From the NCBI GenBank assembly GCA_003540955.1, contig DPMX01000123.1, positions 1 through 7,638 of the forward strand: 7,638 nucleotides of DNA, written 5' to 3'. The notes beneath the pieces were generated by a model that was not told the DNA's origin, did not search any database, and was given only the letters and a program-made list of their open reading frames with translations. Numbering within the stretch: the first letter of the stretch is position 1; the number at the start of each line of letters is the position of its first letter. Of this stretch, positions 1 through 5,636 are shown piece by piece. The DNA comes from Gammaproteobacteria bacterium (lineage in GTDB: Bacteria; Pseudomonadota; Gammaproteobacteria; Ga0077536). The translations under genes were made by a program, and so were the position numbers.

Positions 1-1111
1 CAGATGCCGCCTGACGCAGAAACTCGACTACGGGCGCAAACGATTGAAAAGGGTGGTGTAGTAAAATATCGCCTTGTCGGATAGCGTCGAAGGTATCTTT
101 GACATTAATCAGGCGCCGCGGAAGACTTGATGTAAATGTCTTAAATTTCAGATCTGGGCGGTCGATCATAGCAGGTACCGCCATTAGCCGGGCGAGATTG
201 ACCGGGCCGTTGCACATGTATATGGACTCGTTTGTAAGACTGAATTCTCGTTGGAGCAGTTTAGTCATCTCGATTGGGCAATCGTTTGCGACTTCTAAAC
301 GTACGGCATCGCCGTATTGGCGTTGGCGTAATTCTCCTTCAATCGCACGCAGCAGGTCTTCCGACTCTTCACTATCTACAAATAAATCACTATCTCGAGT
401 GACCCGAAATTGATAACAGCCTGTTACTTTCATTCCAGGAAATATGTCTTCGACATGGGCGTGGATTAGCGAGGATAAAAACACGAAATCGTGTGATCCC
501 TGTCCGTAAGTATTTGGAATTTTGATAACCCGGGGGAGTGCTCGCGGCGCTTGAACAATCGCGATTGCGCTGTTGCGGCCGAAGGCGTCCTTCCCCTCCA
601 ACGAGACGAGAAAATTGAGACTCTTATTAAGTATCCGGGGGAACGGGTGTGATGGATCTAGTCCAATCGGACTCAGTACAGGCATTAGTTCGCGATTAAA
701 AAATCTTTTGGCCCAACTTATTTGTTTCTTACCCCAGATGGAACGGCGTAAAAAACAAATTCCTTCCTTATATAAAGTTGGCGTGAGTTCTTCATTTAGT
801 ATGCGGTATTGTTCGCTCACAAGCTCATGTGCGACTCTACTGATTTGTTTGAGCTGATCCTCAGGGGTTAATTTATCTGGGCCAGTTGGTCCGGATTGAT
901 AAACGTTTTTGTGATGTAGGCCCGCTACCCGAATCTCGAAAAATTCATCAAGGGTGCTGCTCGCGATGCAAAGGAATTTAAGACGTTCAAGCAGTGGGTT
1001 AGCCTCATCTTTAGCTTGCTCTATAACACGACGGTTGAATTCGAGCTGACTCAGTTCTCGATTGATATAGAGTTCGGCCCTATTCATGTCGACCGTTGTT
1101 TTTGCGTCCAT
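1..1111 (-). CDS. ppk1: Polyphosphate kinase PPK1, N-terminal part (cut by window edge)
   Basis: PPK1 reversibly transfers the ATP gamma-phosphate onto inorganic polyphosphate; it is usually a membrane-associated cytoplasmic oligomer. The visible 370 codons read as a continuous PPK1 N-terminal half. NRELSQLEFNRRV (residues 17-29), NPLLERLKFL (38-47) and LDEFFEIRVAGL (54-65) match the N-terminal helical domain. FGRNSAIAIVQAPRALPRVI belongs to the head domain, and DILLHHPFQSFAPVVEFLRQ near the edge marks the start of the first phospholipase-D-like catalytic domain. The catalytic histidines (His435 and His592 in E. coli) lie beyond the left edge, so activity cannot be judged; family members have about 690 residues. 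The ATG at 1111 was chosen because AGGA (1119-1122, minus strand) sits 7 nt upstream; an in-frame ATG at 1087 is an alternative. It is divergent from the methyltransferase gene. Residue 53 is Thr where E. coli, from memory, has Asn45. Confidence 0.95.
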   Translation of the reverse strand, partial: MDAKTTVDMNRAELYINRELSQLEFNRRVIEQAKDEANPLLERLKFLCIASSTLDEFFEIRVAGLHHKNVYQSGPTGPDKLTPEDQLKQISRVAHELVSEQYRILNEELTPTLYKEGICFLRRSIWGKKQISWAKRFFNRELMPVLSPIGLDPSHPFPRILNKSLNFLVSLEGKDAFGRNSAIAIVQAPRALPRVIKIPNTYGQGSHDFVFLSSLIHAHVEDIFPGMKVTGCYQFRVTRDSDLFVDSEESEDLLRAIEGELRQRQYGDAVRLEVANDCPIEMTKLLQREFSLTNESIYMCNGPVNLARLMAVPAMIDRPDLKFKTFTSSLPRRLINVKDTFDAIRQGDILLHHPFQSFAPVVEFLRQAAS

Positions 1112-1358
1112 TCTTTATTCCTAGCGTAGATTATGTCGATGATGGTAGACAATAGAGATTGTGTTCGAATCAAAGGTATGGCCCCCGGAAACGAACCGTT
1201 CTTAAGGGCTCTGATTCGGATGCACTGCCCGCAATTTGCTCGTCGGAGGGTATGACAGATTTTGTGCAGGTTTATTAGGTCTGCGACCTTTATGCGCTCC
1301 CAATGATAGAATTATACGGCTTAACCAATAGAGATAGAAACTAGACCGGTGAGAAGTT
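1112..1358. other. Divergent intergenic region between ppk1 and the methyltransferase gene
   Basis: These 247 bp separate two diverging genes and should hold both promoters. I find no convincing sigma-70 promoter pair in either direction. Isolated -10-like hexamers exist: CATAAT on the minus strand close to ppk1, and TAGAAT (1307-1312) or TTATAC (1312-1317) on the plus strand. None has a good -35 at the right distance. A Shine-Dalgarno-like GGTGAG (1348-1353) serves the plus-strand gene and AGGA (1119-1122, minus) serves ppk1. A degenerate Pho-box-like site is listed separately. No tRNA or coding sequence is apparent. Confidence 0.6.
1252..1269 (-). promoter_or_regulatory. Degenerate Pho-box-like site facing ppk1
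   Basis: Read on the minus strand this is CTGCACA-AAAT-CTGTCAT. The downstream half is a perfect PhoB half-site (CTGTCAT) and the spacer is a typical AT-rich 4 bp, but the upstream half matches at only 3 of 7 positions. It lies about 140 bp upstream of the ppk1 start and points toward it. No good -10 hexamer sits 10 bp downstream, where PhoB promoters usually have one. ppk belongs to the Pho regulon in several bacteria, which makes the site plausible but not shown. It could be chance. Confidence 0.25.
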
Positions 1359-2216
1359 ATGGGTAAGAAGGGTGCAAATTCAGTTAGGGGGAAAAATAAA
1401 ACGAATAAAAGAAAAAACGTTGTATTAAGTGCGGACAATGCTGATCCCCATGTCCTATATGAGAATTCCGTACAGGCAGTTGAGTCAGAAATTGACTTCA
1501 TCGACAAGACTTACGAAGATCTCCGCGGGCGTCGAGCTAATTTTCTTCGCGAAGATTTTTGTGGTACTGCAAACACGTCATGTGAGTGGGTCCGTCGCCG
1601 TGAAGAAAACTATGCTATTGGCGTCGATTTGGACGAGGCGGTTATCGAGTCAGGGCGTAAGCGGCATGTCGCGAAATTAACGGATCATCAACGCGAACGC
1701 TTAGCGCTTATCAAGTCTGATGTTGTAACGGTCCAGACTCCACCTCAGGATGTCGTGGTCGCCATGAATTTCAGTTACTGGATATTTAAAGAAAGGAGTC
1801 GGCTTCGAGAATACTTTGGGAGTGTCAGGAGATCGCTTACTAGGGACGGGATCTTTTTTTTAGACTGTTACGGTGGCTATGACGCCTGCCGTGTAATGAA
1901 GGAACATACGAAATATGACGATTACACTTATACCTGGGATCAAGCTGCTTACAATCCCGTTACTGGTGAAATCCTGTGTCATATTCATTTTAAATTTAAG
2001 GATGGTTCGCGGCTAAAAAAAGCTTTTTCCTATGATTGGCGTCTGTGGACGCTACCGGAGATTCGTGAAATTTTGCATGAAGCAGGTTTCAATAAGGTCG
2101 TCGTCTATTGGCAAGGTTGGGACGAAGACGAAGAGGAAGGTGATGGCGAGTTTCTCCCAGTCGGAGATGCCGACGCGGACGCTGGGTGGATTAGCTACAT
2201 TGGCGCCGAATGCTAG
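1359..2216 (+). CDS. Class I SAM-dependent methyltransferase, substrate unknown
   Basis: This 285-residue protein reads as a Rossmann-fold methyltransferase, probably cytoplasmic. The SAM-binding loop is the variant LREDFCGTA (residues 63-71) in place of the usual E/DxGxGxG. It is followed by motif II IGVDLD (87-92), an acidic strand end at SDVV (120-123), and the strand AMNFSYWIF (135-143). This LREDFCGTA family is widespread in proteobacteria as uncharacterised methyltransferases; I know no substrate. Residues 1-20 are very basic (KK, RGK, NKTNKRK) and the C-terminus is strongly acidic (255-264 almost all D/E, then DADAD at 270-274), so nucleic-acid or intramolecular charge contacts are conceivable. 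ATG 1359 has GGTGAG 5 nt upstream. It lies between ppk1 (divergent) and pstS (same strand, 143 bp downstream with its own promoter), so it is not clearly part of the pst operon. Fold is confident; function is open. Confidence 0.85.
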   Translation: MGKKGANSVRGKNKTNKRKNVVLSADNADPHVLYENSVQAVESEIDFIDKTYEDLRGRRANFLREDFCGTANTSCEWVRRREENYAIGVDLDEAVIESGRKRHVAKLTDHQRERLALIKSDVVTVQTPPQDVVVAMNFSYWIFKERSRLREYFGSVRRSLTRDGIFFLDCYGGYDACRVMKEHTKYDDYTYTWDQAAYNPVTGEILCHIHFKFKDGSRLKKAFSYDWRLWTLPEIREILHEAGFNKVVVYWQGWDEDEEEGDGEFLPVGDADADAGWISYIGAEC

Positions 2217-2239
2217 AAACTTTCAGTGAGCAAGTTTCT
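2215..2239 (+). terminator. Weak hairpin at the methyltransferase stop, possible terminator
   Basis: AGAAACTT (2215-2222) pairs perfectly with AAGTTTCT (2232-2239), giving an 8-bp stem around a 9-nt loop; the left arm overlaps the TAG stop. Only three T residues follow the right arm and the stem is AT-rich, so it would be a poor intrinsic terminator. It could instead be a 3'-end stabilising hairpin or chance. Confidence 0.3.
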
Positions 2240-2280
2240 TTGCAACCTACTTATAGTACTTTCTGTTTGCGTAAAAGCTA

Positions 2281-2298
2281 ATGTCACAAACATGTCAT
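2281..2298 (+). promoter_or_regulatory. Pho box (PhoB-binding site) upstream of pstS
   Basis: Two near-identical heptamers, ATGTCAC (2281-2287) and ATGTCAT (2292-2298), are separated by AAAC, giving the 11-bp period of a PhoB site (consensus CTGTCAT, 4 AT-rich bp, CTGTCAT). They differ from consensus only in the first base of each half and the last base of the first. In PhoB-dependent promoters this element replaces the -35 box. Its position directly upstream of pstS, the classic PhoB target, makes phosphate-starvation induction of the operon very likely. Confidence 0.85.
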
Positions 2299-2308
2299 AA
2301 TTTGACGT

Positions 2309-2314
2309 TCTAAT
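2309..2314 (+). promoter_or_regulatory. -10 element of the pstS promoter
   Basis: TCTAAT matches TATAAT at five of six positions and begins exactly 10 bp after the second Pho half-site, the same spacing as in the E. coli phoA promoter as I remember it. The expected transcription start is around 2321, giving a leader of roughly 40-50 nt. No -35 hexamer is needed for a PhoB-activated promoter and none is evident. Confidence 0.65.
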
Positions 2315-2359
2315 TGCATCATCTGCAGCCAGTGAGGTCGTTTCGTTTGTAGCGGTGAA

Positions 2360-3343
2360 ATGGAGAGAACGGTGAAAAAAGTTATAGGGGGTATTGTATC
2401 AACACTTGTTCTATTTTCGGGGGTTGGTGCATTAGGCGGATCACCTCTCGATGACGACTTGCCTGAATACACGAAGGCAAGTGGTATCTCGGGAAACATT
2501 TCGAGCGTTGGGTCAGACACGTTGGCGAACCTAATGACTCTTTGGAGTGAAGAATTCAACCGATTATATCCGAGCGTTAATATTCAAGTTCAAGCTGCGG
2601 GGTCAAGTACTGCACCTCCTGCACTAACTGAAGGCACTTCAAATTTAGGTCCGATGAGCCGGAAAATGAAAGACAAAGAGATTGAGTCTTTTGAGAAGCG
2701 ACACGGATACAAGCCAACGGCAGTTCCCGTTGCAATCGATGCCCTTGCTGTATATGTCAACAAAGACAACCCAATAAGCGGACTTTCAATCCCTCAGGTG
2801 GACGCAATATTTTCCGCTACTCGAAAATGCGGTGCAGAGCGGAATATTGTGCTGTGGGGAGACCTGGGAATGTCCGGTGAATGGTTGAAGCGGCCTATTC
2901 AACTCTATGGCCGTAATTCTGTATCTGGTACTTATGGCTATTTCAAGAAGAAAGCCCTCTGTAAGGGTGATTATAAAGACTCGGTAAACGAACAACCTGG
3001 TTCCGCTTCCGTTGTTCAAGGCGTGACTAAATCTATTAATGGAATTGGCTACTCTGGGATCGGATACCAAACGTCTGGAGTGCGCTCAGTGCCCTTATCG
3101 AAAAAGAGCGGCGGTAAGTTGGTTGAGGCAACCCCAGACACCGCAATAGCTGGGAAATTTCCGTTGTCTAGGTTCTTATATGTTTATGTCAACAAGCATC
3201 CGAACAGGCCCTTGCCACCATTGGAACGTGAGTTTGTTCGTATGATATTAACGAAAATAGGCCAACGTGTAGTAGTAAAAGATGGATATATACCGCTACC
3301 GTTCAAAGTTGTGCAAAAATACGAGTTGCTGCTCAGCAACTAA
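2360..3343 (+). CDS. pstS: Periplasmic phosphate-binding protein PstS
   Basis: PstS binds inorganic phosphate in the periplasm and delivers it to the PstCA channel. An N-terminal signal peptide is clear: Lys6-Lys7, hydrophobic VIGGIVSTLVLFSGVGA (8-24), with likely signal peptidase I cleavage after Ala24. The mature part has the phosphate-site loops of the family: SVGSDTL (49-55), AAGSSTAPPA (79-88), NLGPMSR (95-101) and GRNSVSGTYGYF (184-195). Two cysteines, Cys157 and Cys201, could form a disulfide. The length (327) is normal for the gammaproteobacterial type. The start is uncertain: ATG 2360 lacks a well-spaced ribosome site, whereas an in-frame GTG at 2372 has GGAG 6 nt upstream and gives MKKVIGG, a typical signal-peptide beginning. 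It is first in pstSCAB, behind a Pho box, with pstC 23 bp downstream and no terminator between. Confidence 0.96.
   Translation: MERTVKKVIGGIVSTLVLFSGVGALGGSPLDDDLPEYTKASGISGNISSVGSDTLANLMTLWSEEFNRLYPSVNIQVQAAGSSTAPPALTEGTSNLGPMSRKMKDKEIESFEKRHGYKPTAVPVAIDALAVYVNKDNPISGLSIPQVDAIFSATRKCGAERNIVLWGDLGMSGEWLKRPIQLYGRNSVSGTYGYFKKKALCKGDYKDSVNEQPGSASVVQGVTKSINGIGYSGIGYQTSGVRSVPLSKKSGGKLVEATPDTAIAGKFPLSRFLYVYVNKHPNRPLPPLEREFVRMILTKIGQRVVVKDGYIPLPFKVVQKYELLLSN
2362..2365 (+). promoter_or_regulatory. Ribosome-binding site for an alternative pstS start
   Basis: GGAG lies 6 nt before the GTG at 2372, inside the first codons of the longer ATG-started reading. This is better spaced than anything before ATG 2360, where only GGTG appears 2 nt upstream and GAGG about 22 nt upstream. 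It suggests that translation may begin at the GTG. Confidence 0.45.
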
Positions 3344-3355
3344 TTTCTAGCTTCT

Positions 3356-3359
3356 GGAG
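3356..3359 (+). promoter_or_regulatory. Ribosome-binding site for the GTG start of pstC
   Basis: GGAG sits 7 nt before GTG 3367. The overlapping ATG at 3365 is in another frame and reaches a stop after five codons, so the GTG is the real start. The near-coincident ATG could lower initiation at the GTG by competing for ribosomes (inference). Confidence 0.7.
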
Positions 3360-3366
3360 TGAACAT

Positions 3367-5628
3367 GTGCCAAAAGCTTTGAGCGACGCGGTAAGGCGGG
3401 GACAGACCCGCCACCGTAGTTGGCGCATGCTAAAAAATAGTGCCTTCGGCTGGACTATGGCCGTGGGGGGTATCGGTGTGATCGTTACGATCGTGATGAT
3501 CTTCTTCTACTTGTTTTATGTCGTTGTACCGATGTTCTCGGCGGCAAAAATCGAACAGGTAGCAAAATATCAGTTGCCACTCGACGGGAAAGAACTCGTG
3601 CATTTATCGCTCGATGAGTATACTGAAATCGGCTTTGCAGTTACTTCTGAAGGGTACTATTATTTTTTTGATGCTTATACTGGATCTCCGATCGCGGAAG
3701 GTTATATCTCCGGTAGCGAAAAACGCAAGTTACTTGCCAGCGCTAGCGGCGATTCTAGCGAGGGATCAATTTTTTTAGCCGTAGACGGTAACCATTGGAT
3801 CGTGGTTCGGCCACACTACGCCCTTAGCTATCCTAATGATAAGCGACACATCACACCCTCGCTAACCTATCCATTAGGCCGCACTCCAATCAGTCTCGGT
3901 TTTGGCGATGATGAATCGGTCGCACTGATTACGGGAAACTCCGGTGTGGAAGAAACCACGATCGTTGCGGCAACTTCGGGTGGCGCAATGGTGTTAACGC
4001 ATGTTTTAGTTGAGGCGTCGCTGCTAGGTGACGAAAAGACTTTAGAGACCACCCATGTGAGATTGCCTCGGATTGACTATGCGGTAGCGTTTTTGTCGGT
4101 CGATATTGATCAGCGAGAACTTTACGCCGTTTCGACTGACGGACAGATCAGTTATTTCGATATTCAGGATAAAAATGATCCGCGTCTACTGGACCTTGTC
4201 AATGCAACCGCGCATGGTGGAAGCGTAACGTCAATCGCGTTTTTAAGCGGAGGGATTTCGGTTTTGGTAGGTGATTCAACCGGGCAGATTCAACAATGGT
4301 TTCCAGTTCGTGACGAGAATAACAACTACTCCCTAGAGCTCATTCGCGGTTTCCAGGTCTTCGATTCGGCGATTATAAATTTAGTGCCGGAATATTATCG
4401 TAAGGGGTTTTTAGCGACTGACAGCAATGGATATGTCGGTTTGTTTCATACGACCGCAGGGAGAGTCTTGTTGCTTAAAAGGATCGGGGCCGAAAAACTA
4501 TCGGCCATAGCAATAAGCCCGCGCGCTGACGGGATGCTTAGCGTGGGCGACGGTGGGATGATTACGATGAGTCGGGTACAGAATGCTCACCCTGAGGTGT
4601 CATGGCAGTCATTGTGGGGGAAAGTGTGGTACGAAAGTCGAAGCGGACCAGAGTATATATGGCAGTCGTCGTCCGCTAATAGCGATTTTGAACCGAAATT
4701 TAGTCTTACCCCGCTAACGTTTGGTACCGTTAAAGCGTCGTTTTATGCCATGTTATTCGCGATTCCTTTGGCGATTTTCGGCGCTGTCTATACCGCATAT
4801 TTTATGACCCCAAAAATGAGGGCCTTTGTGAAGCCTTCGGTCGAAGTTATGGCAGCGTTACCAACGGTGATATTAGGGTTTCTTGCCGGACTTTGGTTAG
4901 CGCCGCTAATCGAAAGCTATTTAGCAGGAGTTTTTCTCGCGTTTATTCTGGTCCCACTATCCTTTTTGCTAGTTTCATTTTTGCTTGAGCGGGTTCCCCA
5001 AAAAGTGCGAGGTTTGGTGGCAGATGGGTGGGAGGCTGCAATCCTGGTTCCGGTAGTGTGCGTCGCAATTTGGATCTCTCTCGCTTTAAGCCATACGATA
5101 GATGCGACGTTTTTTGACGGCAATCTACCACTGTGGCTATTTAATCAATGGGGTATAAGTTACGACCAACGGAATTCCTTAGTTGTTGGAATGGCTATAG
5201 GATTTGCTGTTATCCCTACAATATTTTCAATTAGTGAAGATGCGGTCTTTGGTGTGCCAAGGCATCTCACTTTTGGGTCCTTGGCACTCGGAGCGACACC
5301 GTGGCAAACGGTAATAGGCGTTGTTATTCTCACCGCCAGCCCCGGCATATTCTCAGCAGTGATGATCGGTCTGGGGCGTGCTGTTGGGGAGACCATGATC
5401 GTCCTAATGGCGACCGGTAACACGCCAATAATGGACCTTAATATCTTTGAGGGATTTCGTGCCTTGTCGGCCAATATTGCGGTCGAAATGCCTGAATCGG
5501 AGGTCAATAGTACGCATTTCCGGGTATTGTTTTTAGCAGCCCTTGTACTTTTTCTTGTGACTTTCGCTGTCAATACTGTTGCGGAGATCGTGCGTCAACG
5601 ACTACGCGTCAAATATAGCAATATGTAA
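3367..5628 (+). CDS. pstC: Phosphate ABC transporter permease PstC, long form with a periplasmic propeller-like insert
   Basis: PstC is one half of the inner-membrane phosphate channel. At 753 residues it is more than twice E. coli PstC (about 319). A basic cytoplasmic tail (1-29) leads into TM1 (about 31-58), then an extracytoplasmic region (about 60-445), then a conventional permease core (about 450-753). The core has several membrane helices, the EAA loop SLALGATPW (638-646), which docks on the ATPase, and GRAVGETM (670-677). The insert shows recurring beta-rich units ending in patterns like DGQISYFDI or TGQIQQW. I count about seven (near 78-113, 120-155, 172-212, 232-268, 280-318, 332-372, 375-405), suggesting a WD40-like seven-bladed propeller; the blade near 283-311 is the most WD-like. 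Long PstC proteins are known in Pseudomonas and relatives, but I know no assigned role for the insert. GTG start; pstA begins 8 bp after the stop. Confidence 0.95.
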   Translation: MPKALSDAVRRGQTRHRSWRMLKNSAFGWTMAVGGIGVIVTIVMIFFYLFYVVVPMFSAAKIEQVAKYQLPLDGKELVHLSLDEYTEIGFAVTSEGYYYFFDAYTGSPIAEGYISGSEKRKLLASASGDSSEGSIFLAVDGNHWIVVRPHYALSYPNDKRHITPSLTYPLGRTPISLGFGDDESVALITGNSGVEETTIVAATSGGAMVLTHVLVEASLLGDEKTLETTHVRLPRIDYAVAFLSVDIDQRELYAVSTDGQISYFDIQDKNDPRLLDLVNATAHGGSVTSIAFLSGGISVLVGDSTGQIQQWFPVRDENNNYSLELIRGFQVFDSAIINLVPEYYRKGFLATDSNGYVGLFHTTAGRVLLLKRIGAEKLSAIAISPRADGMLSVGDGGMITMSRVQNAHPEVSWQSLWGKVWYESRSGPEYIWQSSSANSDFEPKFSLTPLTFGTVKASFYAMLFAIPLAIFGAVYTAYFMTPKMRAFVKPSVEVMAALPTVILGFLAGLWLAPLIESYLAGVFLAFILVPLSFLLVSFLLERVPQKVRGLVADGWEAAILVPVVCVAIWISLALSHTIDATFFDGNLPLWLFNQWGISYDQRNSLVVGMAIGFAVIPTIFSISEDAVFGVPRHLTFGSLALGATPWQTVIGVVILTASPGIFSAVMIGLGRAVGETMIVLMATGNTPIMDLNIFEGFRALSANIAVEMPESEVNSTHFRVLFLAALVLFLVTFAVNTVAEIVRQRLRVKYSNM

Positions 5629-5636
5629 TAACTATC

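Noticed and set aside
99..857. Open frames on the plus strand at 99-413 and 573-857
   Set aside because: They lie antisense to ppk1, which reads continuously with clear family motifs; their translations are low-complexity (Ser/Arg-rich) with no recognisable domain.
1180..1200. T-arm-like sequence on the minus strand suggesting a tRNA
   Set aside because: The GGTTCGTTTCC stretch has no 5-bp flanking stem, and I find no 7-bp acceptor stem or anticodon arm around it.
1202..1507. Minus-strand open frame spanning the divergent region
   Set aside because: It overlaps the start of the well-supported methyltransferase gene in antisense, and no family resemblance is visible.
2303..2309. Third Pho heptamer in the 11-bp register downstream of the pstS Pho box
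   Set aside because: The bases TGACGTT do not match CTGTCAT and would collide with the -10 element; the 11-bp-upstream position (2270-2276, CGTAAAA) is also poor.
3344..3366. Terminator or attenuator between pstS and pstC
   Set aside because: The 23-bp gap has no inverted repeat or T-run; it holds only the pstC ribosome-binding site.
5160..5573. 137-codon minus-strand open frame inside pstC
   Set aside because: It is antisense to the conserved permease core, including the EAA loop; its Thr/Ile/Ala-rich translation is typical of a shadow of membrane-protein codons.
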